This document shows positions 9,114 through 17,361 of a DNA stretch of 64,000 nt, in pieces. Position 1 is the stretch's first letter; each line of letters starts with the position of its first letter. Origin of the DNA: Rhodovulum sp. (lineage in GTDB: Bacteria > Pseudomonadota > Alphaproteobacteria > Rhodobacterales > Rhodobacteraceae); the NCBI GenBank assembly GCA_020637615.1, contig JACKKC010000001.1, positions 1 through 64,000 of the forward strand. The letters run 5' to 3'. The position numbers and the translations under genes were made by a program. A model generated the notes under the pieces. The model was not told the DNA's origin. It was given only the letters and a program-made list of their open reading frames with translations, and ran no database searches.

Positions 9114-9152
9114 CGAACCGGCGCGAGGCAGTGCCTCGCCATCGCCGGTTCG
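9114..9152. repeat. Cruciform-type double inverted repeat
   Basis: CGAACCGGCG (9114-9123) pairs with CGCCGGTTCG (9143-9152). Between them lies a second near-perfect palindrome CGAGGCA-G-TGCCTCG (9124-9138). No open reading frame with family features covers it. Further right, an 11-base direct repeat CTTGGGAAAGC occurs at 9270-9280 and 9309-9319, just before the cyclase ribosome site. Could be regulatory RNA structure, a protein-binding site or a degenerate element. Confidence 0.7.
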
Positions 9153-9334
9153 GGGTGCCTCACGGCAACAGTCGCGGGGGCTTGATGGCGTGGCTGAGTT
9201 GGGCAAGGCGACAGTTTTGCACGAATTGCCCGTGCTTTTCCGCGTTGCGGCGCTCCCGCGCACCGCGATCTTGGGAAAGCGTTAAGGAACGCCGCTCAAA
9301 ATCCGATGCTTGGGAAAGCTCGGGGGGAGCTGGG

Positions 9335-10411
9335 ATGAGTCTCGACACGGATGGCGAGTTCGAACGGCTGAACGCGCTCAGGCGCTACGCGATCCTCGAC
9401 ACGCCACCCGAGGGCGCCTTCGACCGCATCACCGCGCTCGCGGCCGAGATGCTCGACGCGCCCGTCGCCATGGTCAGCCTCGTCGATGCCAACCGGATCT
9501 GGTACAAGTCCGTGCACGGCCCCGCGGGGCTGCGCGAGATCGCGCGCGGCCCGACGCTCTGCGGCGCGGCGATCGAGGAGGACGGCGTCTACATGGTCGA
9601 GCAGGCCAGCGCCGACCCGCGCACCCAGGAGCATCCGCTGGTCACGGGGCCCTTCGGGTTGGAATTCTACATCGGCGTGCCGCTGAAGACCCACGAGGGC
9701 TATGTGCTGGGCACGCTCTGCTGCATGGACACCCGGCCGCGCAGCGCCGATCTGCGCCAGCGGCGCTATCTCGAGACGCTGGCGGCGATCGTGATGGACG
9801 AGATCGAGCTCCGGCGGTCCGCGGCGCAGATCTCGCGGCTGAGCGAGGCGCTGGCCGCCGCCTGCAGCGATCTCGAGCGCCGGGCCTGCTTCGATCCGCT
9901 CACCGGCGTGCTCGCGCGGGCGGCGATGCTCGACCGCACGGCGCGGCTCCTGGAGCGCGCGGTCGCCGGGGCGAAGGGGGCGGCGCTGCTGGTGGTCGAT
10001 GTCGATCGCTTCAAGGGGATCAACGACACCTATGGCCACGGCGTGGGCGACCGGGTGCTCAAGGAGGTCGCCAGCCGCATGGCGGGAAGCTGCCGCGGCG
10101 GCGACCTCCTGGGGCGCATCGGCGGCGAGGAATTCCTCGCGGTCTTCGCCGAGGTCACGGAAGAAGAGGCCATGACCATCGCCGAGCGGCTCCGCGAGGC
10201 GGTGTGCCGCACGCCGGTGCCGCTTCCCGGCGGCGCGCCGCTGGAGGTCTCGGTGAGCGGCGGCCTGCGGGCGGTCGCCCCCTCCGACAAGCCCGCGCCG
10301 CTCGCCGATTCCATGGCCGAGGCCGATGCCGCGCTCTATGCGGCCAAGTCCGGCGGGCGAAACCGGATCGTGCTTTCCGACGGTTCGCAGATGCCGCCGC
10401 CGGCGGCCTGA
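9335..10411 (+). CDS. GAF-GGDEF diguanylate cyclase
   Basis: A 358-residue cytoplasmic protein making cyclic-di-GMP from two GTP. A GAF sensor domain spans about 20-165 (DTPPEGAFDRITALAAEML, GVPLKTHEGYVLGTLC), followed by a short helix and a GGDEF domain from about 190. The active site is GGEEF (about 262-266), a functional variant. The inhibitory I-site RGGD lies exactly five residues before it, predicting product feedback. The ATG at 9335 sits behind GGGGGGAGC and fits the start of the GAF-family alignment; the open frame to the left contains no domain. The preceding region is full of inverted repeats. Confidence 0.9.
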   Translation: MSLDTDGEFERLNALRRYAILDTPPEGAFDRITALAAEMLDAPVAMVSLVDANRIWYKSVHGPAGLREIARGPTLCGAAIEEDGVYMVEQASADPRTQEHPLVTGPFGLEFYIGVPLKTHEGYVLGTLCCMDTRPRSADLRQRRYLETLAAIVMDEIELRRSAAQISRLSEALAAACSDLERRACFDPLTGVLARAAMLDRTARLLERAVAGAKGAALLVVDVDRFKGINDTYGHGVGDRVLKEVASRMAGSCRGGDLLGRIGGEEFLAVFAEVTEEEAMTIAERLREAVCRTPVPLPGGAPLEVSVSGGLRAVAPSDKPAPLADSMAEADAALYAAKSGGRNRIVLSDGSQMPPPAA

Positions 10412-10491
10412 GCCCGCCCGCGCGTTTTCCTTGGACGCTGCGGGGCGACGCGGCTAGGCTCTCGGACAGGGAGCAAGCCGCGGAGGGACAC

Positions 10492-11460
10492 ATGAGCAAG
10501 GGTCCGGTGCGCTGGGGCATCCTGGGAGCCGCGAAGATCGCGCGGGAATGGGTGGCCCCGGCGATTCATGCCAGTAGCCGCGGGGTGGTGGCGGCGGTCG
10601 GCAGCCGGGACCGGGCCAAGGCCGCGGCGATGGCGGCGCCCTACGGCGCAAGGGCGGTGGAGGGATACGAGGCACTGCTGGCCGATCCCGGGGTCGATGC
10701 CATCTACATCCCCCTGCCCAACGGCGACCATGTGGCATGGACGCTGAAATGCCTCGAGGCGGGCAAGCACGTGCTCTGCGAGAAGCCGATCGCGCTCGCG
10801 GCCGGCGAGATCGACGCGCTGATCGCGGCGCGCGACCGCACCGGGCTCGTGGCGGCCGAGGCCTTCATGGTCACCCACCACCCGCAATGGCGCCGGGTGC
10901 GCGAGCTGCTGCGGGAGGGTGCGGTCGGCCGGCTGCGCCATGTCCAGGGCGCCTTCAGCTTCTTCAACGAGGATCCGGGCAATATCCGCAACCAGGCGGA
11001 TCTCGGCGGCGGCGCCCTGCGCGACATCGGCGTCTATCCCAGCGTCGTCACCCGCTACGTCACCGGCGCCGAGCCGGAGCGGATCGCGGCGGAGATCGAC
11101 TGGGACATGGGGATCGACGCCACGGCACGGGTGCAGGCGGCGTTCCCGGATTTCCATCTCGATTTCTACGTCTCCATGCGCATGGCGCCGCGGCAGCTGA
11201 TGACCTTCCACGGCGACGGCGGCTGGCTCTCGGTGCATGCGGCCTTCAACGCCGGGGCCTATGGCGACGAGGTCATCGAGATCCGCGCGAGCGACGCGAC
11301 GACGGTGCTCGAGCGCTTCCCGCGCGCCGACCAGTACCGGGCGCAGGCCGATGCCTTCAACGCCTCGGTGCTGGATGGCGCGACCTTCGCCTGCCCGCTC
11401 GAATTCTCGCGGGGCAACCAGCGCATGATCGACATGATCTATGCCGCCGCCGGGGCCTGA
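10492..11460 (+). CDS. Gfo/Idh/MocA-family oxidoreductase
   Basis: A 322-residue NAD(P)-dependent sugar or diol dehydrogenase. The N-terminal Rossmann motif is WGILGAAKIA (8-17) and the family catalytic EKP is at 97-99 (VLCEKPIAL). The C-terminal half (GGGALRDIGVYPS) is typical of the subgroup containing D-xylose dehydrogenase and dihydrodiol dehydrogenase. Ribosome site GGAGGG precedes the ATG. The last 20 bases overlap the next gene. Substrate cannot be deduced. Confidence 0.85.
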   Translation: MSKGPVRWGILGAAKIAREWVAPAIHASSRGVVAAVGSRDRAKAAAMAAPYGARAVEGYEALLADPGVDAIYIPLPNGDHVAWTLKCLEAGKHVLCEKPIALAAGEIDALIAARDRTGLVAAEAFMVTHHPQWRRVRELLREGAVGRLRHVQGAFSFFNEDPGNIRNQADLGGGALRDIGVYPSVVTRYVTGAEPERIAAEIDWDMGIDATARVQAAFPDFHLDFYVSMRMAPRQLMTFHGDGGWLSVHAAFNAGAYGDEVIEIRASDATTVLERFPRADQYRAQADAFNASVLDGATFACPLEFSRGNQRMIDMIYAAAGA

Positions 11461-12121
11461 GGGGAGCGCGGGCGCGCGCCCGGTTGCGGCGGCGCGGTTC
11501 GACGAGGTGATCGAGAGCCCGGACCGGCTGCGCGCGCTCTTTCCGCCGGTGCACGAAAGGGCGGCGGTCAAGGTGATCGACCATATCGATCCGATCTGCC
11601 GCCGCTACATCGCCGCCTCGCCCTTCGTGCTGATCGCGACGCGCGGCGCCGACGGGCGGCTCGACATCTCGCCCAAGGGCGACCCGGCCGGCTTCGTGCA
11701 GGTGCTCGATGCGCATACCCTGGCGATCCCTGACCGGCCGGGCAACAACCGCCTGGACAGTTTCGGGAATCTGCTGGCGCATCCGGAGATCGCGCTCCTC
11801 TTCCTGATCCCCGGCAACGGCGACTCGCTCAGGGTGAGCGGCACCGCGCGGCTCGTGCGCGACGCGCGGCTTCAGGCGCAGATGGCGACGAACGGTCGCG
11901 AGCCGGCGCTGATCCTGATCGTCCAGGTCGAGGAAGCCTGTACGCATTGCCCGAAATGCATGGTCCGCTCCGGCCTGTGGTCACCCGGCCGCTGGCCCGA
12001 TCTCGGCGACGTGCCGACGCTCGCCGAAGCCCTCTCGGCGCATGTGGCGCTGGCGACGCGGCAGGACGGCCCGGAAACCCCGCCGCGCCCACCCGGGGAG
12101 GAGGGCGGGAGCCCGCCATGA
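11441..12121 (+). CDS. Pyridoxamine 5'-phosphate oxidase-like FMN protein (MSMEG_1061-type)
   Basis: A 226-residue flavin-binding split-barrel protein. SPFVLIATRGADGRLDISPKG and RPGNNRLDSFGNLL are the conserved FMN-site segments of the subfamily that replaces the N-terminal part of PNPOx. Near the C-terminus the family HC-K-MRSxLW block appears as CTHCPKCMVRSGLW, with three cysteines in CxxCxxC spacing, more than usual. The first ATG overlaps the upstream oxidoreductase by 20 bases, and translational coupling is likely because no good ribosome site is seen. Substrate unknown. Confidence 0.8.
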   Translation: MPPPGPEGSAGARPVAAARFDEVIESPDRLRALFPPVHERAAVKVIDHIDPICRRYIAASPFVLIATRGADGRLDISPKGDPAGFVQVLDAHTLAIPDRPGNNRLDSFGNLLAHPEIALLFLIPGNGDSLRVSGTARLVRDARLQAQMATNGREPALILIVQVEEACTHCPKCMVRSGLWSPGRWPDLGDVPTLAEALSAHVALATRQDGPETPPRPPGEEGGSPP

Positions 12122-12149
12122 CGAAAACGGCCGGACAAGGTCCGGCCGT
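12121..12149 (-). terminator. Intrinsic terminator of the VPLPA-CTERM gene
   Basis: Perfect 10-bp stem (12127-12136 / 12140-12149, loop AAG) lying between convergent genes. On the minus strand the stem is followed by TTTT, so it fits termination of the leftward gene; it may also slow transcripts of the rightward PNPOx-like gene. Confidence 0.75.
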
Positions 12150-12179
12150 CCCTGCGTTCGGATTGGCGGGCGGAAGGCG

Positions 12180-12971
12180 TCAGACCGCCGCGCGGCGGCG
12201 CCGGAAGACCCCGAAGCCGGCAAGGCCGCCCATCAGCAGGAGCCCCGCGCCCGGCAGCGGAACCGGCGCGACCCGGGCCACCGTGACGTCGTCGATGCCG
12301 AAGCCGTCGTTGAGATTGCTCGTCAGCGTCACTTTGGCGCCATGCACGAAATCGTCGAAGAGGATCCTGACGAAATTGATGTTGCCATTGGGCTGCCGGG
12401 GGATGGAGGCCAGCGTGGTGGAATAGCCCGCGGCCTCGACCTTGATGCTGAAATGCGTTCCCTTGATGTCGCCGACGTCGCCCAGCATGAAGGCGAGGCT
12501 GTCGAAGCGGCCGAAGCCGGTGCTCGCGTCGATCGTCCAGACCATGGAGGTCAGGTCGTTGCTGTCGAGCCAGTTCTCGCCCCCGTCGGTGCTGTTCTGG
12601 CGGCCCCAGAGCGTCCCGTCGGAGCTGTTGCCCACGCCGTTGTCGGCCCGGACCTCGAGCCCGCTGCCGCCATTGACCGACGAGCCCCCCGGCCCGCCGT
12701 TCGACGCGCTGACCGCCTTGAACGTCCCGGCATTGGTCTCGACCGGATTGGCGGTGCCCACGAGGCCGCCCCAGGGCGTGAAGCTCTCGAAGTCCTCGAC
12801 GACGTTGGCTCTGGTGCCGGTCAGGTAGGTGGCATAGGCCGCCTGCGCCCCCGACAGATTCGTCATCCCGAAGGTGTCGATCGAGATGCTCACGCTTGCC
12901 GCGCTCGCACCCTGGGCGAGCCCGGCAAGCAGGATGGCTGCGCCAAAGAGGCGCTTGGGTACTAGGTACAT
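12180..12971 (-). CDS. VPLPA-CTERM sorting domain protein
   Basis: A 263-residue exported protein. It has an N-terminal signal peptide (MYLVPKRLFGAAILLAGLAQGASA), a Ser/Gly/Asn-rich body including VEDFESFTPWGG and a jelly-roll-like DSLAFMLGDVGDIKG segment, and a C-terminal tail of VPLP motif, hydrophobic helix (GAGLLLMGGLAGFGVF) and RRRR. This tail is the VPLPA variant of the PEP-CTERM signal processed by an exosortase/archaeosortase-type membrane protease. The frame is open further left, but the ATG at 12971 starts a proper signal peptide behind GGAG. The sorting enzyme is not in this window. Confidence 0.85.
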   Translation of the reverse strand: MYLVPKRLFGAAILLAGLAQGASAASVSISIDTFGMTNLSGAQAAYATYLTGTRANVVEDFESFTPWGGLVGTANPVETNAGTFKAVSASNGGPGGSSVNGGSGLEVRADNGVGNSSDGTLWGRQNSTDGGENWLDSNDLTSMVWTIDASTGFGRFDSLAFMLGDVGDIKGTHFSIKVEAAGYSTTLASIPRQPNGNINFVRILFDDFVHGAKVTLTSNLNDGFGIDDVTVARVAPVPLPGAGLLLMGGLAGFGVFRRRRAAV

Positions 12972-13435
12972 GCTACTCACTCCACTCGCTTGCACGGACG
13001 AGACATGAACCGGCACCGAGATGCTTTCAAATCGAATCAAACTTAACGGCAATGCCCCCAACTCGCCCCGCGTCGGGACCGAGGCATGCGCGGATACACG
13101 CAATGCGATATGCGCCATGGCGGAAACAACCTGGGGCTTATATAAACGCCCCAGCGGCCCGTCTGGAGGCCGGCCAGGCGGGTCTTGTGCCCTGCAAATG
13201 GCTCGGATTCCGCCGGGCATCCTGACACGCGCCCGTTAAGCATGTCCGCAGTTTCCGCCCGCTGGAAATGTTCCGCTAAGGACGACGGTCCGGACGGCGC
13301 CCGGATTCAGTCTCCGGAAACGCCCGCGCGCTATCGCTGGCGGGATCGGGGCGAATCGGCCGGGAACGGCCGGGACGCAACGGATCTTGCCTGAGAACGG
13401 TTTTGCGGTCAGTTTGTGTAACAGGTGGGCTTGAC
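12972..13435. promoter_or_regulatory. Divergent intergenic region with a TATATAA-loop hairpin
   Basis: A 464-base gap between the VPLPA-CTERM gene and the L,D-transpeptidase gene. It contains the inverted repeat CTGGGGC (13131-13137) / GCCCCAG (13148-13154) with the AT-rich loop TTATATAAAC, a striking AT spot in GC-rich DNA and a plausible promoter or operator. No conserved open frame or RNA gene is recognised. Confidence 0.4.
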
Positions 13436-14095
13436 ATGACGATCTTCGTGCGAACGGGGCTTTCGCTGGTGCTTGGCGGGTTTCTGCTGGCAGGCTGCCT
13501 GCCGGTGGAGAACGGCGTCACGGTCGCGGCGCCGCAGGCATCCGACCTGCCGGAGCCGGCGGATCCGGCGGTCTATGCCGCCCGGGCGGACGGGGACCGG
13601 ATGCTGCCGGCGATCGACGTCGCCGCCTTCCATCCCGCGCTGCTGCGCAACCGGGTCGCCTATGCCACCGCGGAAGCGCCGGGCACCATCGTCATCGATA
13701 CCAAGGGCCCGTTCCTCTATCTCGTGGAGCCCGAGGGCATGGCGACCCGCTACGGCATCGCCATCGGCCGCGAAGGCTTCGGATGGACCGGAACCGGCTA
13801 CATCGCGCGCACGGCGCGGTGGCCGGGCTGGACGCCGCCGCCCGAGATGATCAAGCGGGATCCCTCGCTCGCCAAATGGGCCGGCGGCATGCCGGGCGGC
13901 GTGAGCAACCCGCTCGGAGCGCGCGCGCTCTACATCTACTTCGGCGGCCGCGACTCCGGCTACCGCATCCACGGCACGAACACGCCCAAGAGCATCGGCT
14001 GGGCGGCCTCCTCGGGCTGTTTCCGGATGCTGAACCAGGACGTCATCGACCTCTACGACCGCGTCGGCAAGGGTGCTAAGGTCGTGGTCATGTGA
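13436..14095 (+). CDS. L,D-transpeptidase lipoprotein (YkuD domain)
   Basis: A 219-residue predicted lipoprotein (lipobox LLAGC, acylated C21) carrying a YkuD domain that forms 3-3 peptidoglycan crosslinks or attaches proteins to the wall. The catalytic signature runs from H179 (HGTNTPKSIGW) to C195 (SSGCFRM). The start ATG at 13436 has AGGTGGG upstream and yields the correct signal peptide, whereas earlier in-frame codons do not. Alphaproteobacteria carry several paralogues, and the exact role is not deducible. Confidence 0.9.
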   Translation: MTIFVRTGLSLVLGGFLLAGCLPVENGVTVAAPQASDLPEPADPAVYAARADGDRMLPAIDVAAFHPALLRNRVAYATAEAPGTIVIDTKGPFLYLVEPEGMATRYGIAIGREGFGWTGTGYIARTARWPGWTPPPEMIKRDPSLAKWAGGMPGGVSNPLGARALYIYFGGRDSGYRIHGTNTPKSIGWAASSGCFRMLNQDVIDLYDRVGKGAKVVVM

Positions 14096-14103
14096 GCCCG
14101 GCC

Positions 14104-14164
14104 GTTCGGCCGGCCACGCTCCGCGCAACAATGCCAGGGTGACGGCGCCGGTGGATCCGGCGCC
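14104..14164 (+). terminator. Two GC hairpins after the L,D-transpeptidase gene
   Basis: CCGGCC/GGCCGG near 14099-14114 and GGCGCCGG (14144-14151) / CCGGCGCC (14157-14164). They follow the transpeptidase stop at short distance; no T-tract, so termination is tentative. Confidence 0.35.
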
Positions 14165-14260
14165 GCCCGCGTCTGCAATCGGGGATCGCTTCCGCGCGAG
14201 GACATGGATGCCGATGGCGGGCCTCGACGGCCCGGATCTGTGCGTCCCCGTCATGCGTGC

Positions 14261-14266
14261 TATGAT
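14261..14266 (+). promoter_or_regulatory. Candidate -10 box of cysK
   Basis: TATGAT, 80 bases before the cysK ATG and in an otherwise GC-rich gap. No clear -35 hexamer is found at 16-18 bp spacing, so the promoter is tentative. Confidence 0.35.
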
Positions 14267-14345
14267 CGAGCCGGCCGGGGATTCGAGGGCATGCCGATCA
14301 TTCGCGACGCGGCGGGCCGGTCCGGAGCAACAGGGGGTGACCACC

Positions 14346-15440
14346 ATGAACATCGCGAGCGGAAACGACGGCGTCTTGCGCAGCACCAAGGGACGCGGGC
14401 GTCTCTTCGACAGCATCATCGAGACCATCGGCGACACGCCCTGCGTGCGGATCAACCGGCTCGCGCCCAAGGGCGTGACGATCTACGCTAAATGCGAGTT
14501 CTTCAACCCGGCGGGCTCGGTCAAGGATCGTCTGGCGGTCAACATCATCGAGGCGGCCGAGCGCGCCGGCACGCTGAAGCCCGGCCAGACCGTGGTGGAG
14601 GCGACCTCCGGCAATACCGGGATCGGGCTGGCCATGGTCTGCGCGGCCAAGGGCTATCCGCTGGTGGTGACCATGGCCGACAGCTTCTCGATCGAGCGGC
14701 GGCAGATGATGCGCTTCCTCGGCGCGCAGGTGGTGCTGACGCCGCGGTCGCAGAAGGCTGTGGGCATGTACATGAAGGCCAAGGAACTCGCGGATGCGAA
14801 CGGCTGGTTCCTCGCCCGCCAGTTCGAGACCGAGGCGAATGCCGACATCCACGAGAGCACCACGGCGCAGGAGATCATCGGCGATTTCGCCGGGTCGAGG
14901 CTGGACTATTTCGTGACCGGCTACGGCACCGGCGGCACGGTGTCGGGCGTGGGACGGGTTCTCAAGAAACACTGGCCCGAGGCGAAGATCATCCTCTCCG
15001 AGCCGGAGAACGCGCAGCTCGTCGGCTCGGGCCAGCCGCAGGAACGCATGGCCGACCACGGCCCGGCCAAGGGTCACCCGGCCTGGGAGCCGCATCCCAT
15101 CCAGGGATGGACGCCGGATTTCATTCCCCATGTCCTGCAGGAGGCGATCGACGGCGGCTATTATGACGAGCTGATCCCGATCGCCGGGGCGGAAGGCATC
15201 CGCTGGGCGCGCGAGCTCGCGGCGCAGGAGGGGATTCTCACCGGCGTTTCCGGCGGCTCGACCTTCGGGGTGGCGATGGAGGTCGCGAAGAAGGCGAAGG
15301 ACGGCAGCGTGATCCTCTGCATGCTGCCCGATACCGGCGAGCGCTACCTGTCGACGCCGCTCTTCGAGCCCTTCGCCGCCGACATGAGCGAGGCGGAACT
15401 CGCCATCTCGCATTCGACGCCCGGCTATCACATGCCATGA
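14346..15440 (+). CDS. cysK: Cysteine synthase A (O-acetylserine sulfhydrylase)
   Basis: A 364-residue PLP enzyme making cysteine from O-acetylserine and sulfide. The Schiff-base lysine is K60 in NPAGSVKDRL; the substrate loop EATSGNTGIGLAM and the phosphate loop GYGTGGTVSG are intact. It is longer than E. coli CysK (323 residues), with an extra N-terminal leader and an insertion (ENAQLVGSGQPQERMADHGP) typical of a long alphaproteobacterial form. GGGGGTGA precedes the ATG. It overlaps the downstream esterase. A second, broken cysteine synthase lies at 37455-38047, so this is the functional copy in the window. Confidence 0.92.
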   Translation: MNIASGNDGVLRSTKGRGRLFDSIIETIGDTPCVRINRLAPKGVTIYAKCEFFNPAGSVKDRLAVNIIEAAERAGTLKPGQTVVEATSGNTGIGLAMVCAAKGYPLVVTMADSFSIERRQMMRFLGAQVVLTPRSQKAVGMYMKAKELADANGWFLARQFETEANADIHESTTAQEIIGDFAGSRLDYFVTGYGTGGTVSGVGRVLKKHWPEAKIILSEPENAQLVGSGQPQERMADHGPAKGHPAWEPHPIQGWTPDFIPHVLQEAIDGGYYDELIPIAGAEGIRWARELAAQEGILTGVSGGSTFGVAMEVAKKAKDGSVILCMLPDTGERYLSTPLFEPFAADMSEAELAISHSTPGYHMP

Positions 15441-16267
15441 CGGGGCCGGCGCCGGTGCGGTGCCGCCTCCGGCCGCTGATCGTGCTCGCGCTGCTGCTCG
15501 CGGCGCCGATGGCCTCGGCCTGCGGCGTCGAGAGCGATTGCCGGGTGGGCGCGCGCAGCTACCGGCTGATGCTGCCCGAGGGCCGGGACGAGAGCACGCC
15601 GACCGGCGCGCTCTTCTTCCTGCACGGCTATCGCGGGACGAGCGAAGCCGTGATGGCGAATGCGGGGCTGCGGGACCTGGCCGAAGATCTGGGCATCGCC
15701 TTCGTGGCGCTGCAGGCCGATGGCGACGAATGGAACGCGCCGGGCGCGCCGGCGCAGGATCGACCGATGAACGCGGACGAGGTCGCCTATCTCGATGCGG
15801 TGGTCGAGGATGTCGGCCGGCGGATCGCGCTCGACCGCGACCGGATGCTGGTCGCGGGCTTCTCCTCGGGCGCCATGATGGTCTGGGGCCTCGCCTGTGC
15901 GCGGGGAGACGCCTTCGCCGGCTATGTTCCGGTTTCGGGAACCTTCTGGGCGCCGATCCCCGAGGATTGTCCCGCCGCGCCGCTGAACCTCATCCACTAC
16001 CACGGCACCGCGGACGAGGTCGTGCCGCTGGCGGGCCGCGCGATCGGGGAGGCCAGGCAGGGCGACGTGCCGGCGGCGATCGAGATGCTGGCGGCAGCCG
16101 GCGGCTACGGCCCGCCCGAGCCGGTGGCGGCCGAGGGTCTGGACTGCATGCGGCGGGTCGACCCCGGCGGGTATCTGCTGGAGCTCTGCCTCTTCGACGG
16201 CGGCCACAGCCTGAACCCTGCCTTCATCGGGCGCGCCTGGGACCTGCTGGTCGGGCCGCCTCGCTGA
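15437..16267 (+). CDS. Secreted polyhydroxybutyrate-depolymerase/LpqC-type esterase
   Basis: A 276-residue alpha/beta hydrolase with an N-terminal signal (LRPLIVLALLLAAPMASA). The oxyanion HG motif is in FLHGYRGT, nucleophile S144 in GFSSGAM, Asp in HGTADEVVP (about 196) and His in GGHSLNP (about 258): a complete triad. The ATG overlaps the cysK stop (ATGA), so it is cotranscribed. Related proteins are annotated PHB depolymerase or feruloyl esterase; the substrate is undetermined. Confidence 0.8.
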   Translation: MTGPAPVRCRLRPLIVLALLLAAPMASACGVESDCRVGARSYRLMLPEGRDESTPTGALFFLHGYRGTSEAVMANAGLRDLAEDLGIAFVALQADGDEWNAPGAPAQDRPMNADEVAYLDAVVEDVGRRIALDRDRMLVAGFSSGAMMVWGLACARGDAFAGYVPVSGTFWAPIPEDCPAAPLNLIHYHGTADEVVPLAGRAIGEARQGDVPAAIEMLAAAGGYGPPEPVAAEGLDCMRRVDPGGYLLELCLFDGGHSLNPAFIGRAWDLLVGPPR

Positions 16268-16401
16268 GCGCCACCGGGGAAAAGGCGGAGCCGCCGGGGG
16301 CGTGCGCGCGCGCACAAGCTGCAACGCGTTGATTTCGTGTGTATATTCCTGCCGTTAACTTTTGGTCCCTTCGCGCGCGCGCCCAAGGACCGCGGTCTGC
16401 C

Positions 16402-17247
16402 CTATCGGGCGAGGCGCAGGAGCGCGCCGCCGAGCAGGGTGACCATGGTCGAGGCCACCTTGGCGAGGTCGAGCCGCTCGCCGAGCAGGAAGACGCCGAT
16501 CAGCAGCGCAAAGACGATGCTCGTTTCGCGAAGCGCGGTCACCAGCGCGATGGGCGCCTGGGTGAAGGCCCAGATCACCATGGAATAGGCGACGAAGGAG
16601 GCGCCGCCGCCGAGGATCATCGCGCGCTTGCCGCGTCGGAAGACCTGCGTGAGCAGGCCGGGCCGGGTGAGCGCCATCAGGCTCGCGAAGACGGCGGCAT
16701 TGCCGATCGAGGCCCAGCCGAAATACCCCAGTGCGGTGCCCGCCAGCCGCGCGCCGGTGCCGTCGACCAGCGAATAGGCGGCGATGAAGCCGCCGGTGGC
16801 CAGGGCGAGCAGGGCAGCATGGCGGTTGCGCAGACCGTCACGCTGGCGAACGAGGCTCATGCTCATGATGCCGGCGCCGATGGTCAGGACGCCGAGGAGT
16901 TCGAGCGGCGCGAGATGGACGCCGAGAAAGGCGACCGAGATGCCGGCGACGAGCAGCGGCGCGGTGCCGCGGGCGATGGGATAGACCTGGGTCAGGTCGC
17001 CGATCCGGTAGGACATCATCAGGAAGAGCTGGTAGCCGGTATGCAGGAGCAGCCCCGCCAGCAGCCAGGGCCAGCTCTCCGGCGCCGGGAAGGGCACGAA
17101 GGGCAGCACGACGAGCGCGATGGGCACATGGCCGAGCACGACCGCGGTCATGCCGAGATGCTTGTCCGCGCCCTGCTTGACGAGCGCGTTCCAGGCGGCA
17201 TGGAGGAGGGCGGCCGCGATGACGGCGAGGAATACGGGCGTGGACAA
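16402..17247 (-). CDS. EamA/DMT-family permease
   Basis: A 281-residue membrane protein with about ten predicted helices in two EamA repeats (first repeat to about residue 135, second ending GVFLLGERLDLAKVASTMVTLLGGALL). YPIARGTAPLLVAG is a family landmark. The start appears to be TTG at 17247; no ATG or GTG with a better ribosome site is found. Likely a metabolite exporter of unknown substrate. Convergent with the esterase gene. Confidence 0.82.
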   Translation of the reverse strand: MSTPVFLAVIAAALLHAAWNALVKQGADKHLGMTAVVLGHVPIALVVLPFVPFPAPESWPWLLAGLLLHTGYQLFLMMSYRIGDLTQVYPIARGTAPLLVAGISVAFLGVHLAPLELLGVLTIGAGIMSMSLVRQRDGLRNRHAALLALATGGFIAAYSLVDGTGARLAGTALGYFGWASIGNAAVFASLMALTRPGLLTQVFRRGKRAMILGGGASFVAYSMVIWAFTQAPIALVTALRETSIVFALLIGVFLLGERLDLAKVASTMVTLLGGALLRLAR

Positions 17248-17361
17248 GGGCGGACGGCCTTCGCGGAACGGGCGGGCAGCATCCGATGCGCGGCGGGGAA
17301 TGTCGAGGCCGAACCCGGCCCTGCGTGGACCCGGGACCCGGATGCGGGGAAGGGCGCGCCT

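Noticed and set aside
9131..9334. N-terminal extension of the diguanylate cyclase into the repeat region
   Set aside because: The extension has no domain similarity and crosses a cruciform repeat; the ATG at 9335 has a good ribosome site and starts the GAF-type alignment.
8915..9334. tRNA, CRISPR array or insertion sequence as explanation of the repeats
   Set aside because: No cloverleaf, no regularly spaced direct repeats and no transposase frame; the repeats are inverted and differ from each other.
16268..16401. Terminator or small RNA in the CG-repeat gap between the esterase and DMT genes
   Set aside because: Only imperfect pairing around a run of alternating CG bases and no T-tract on either strand; too weak to list.
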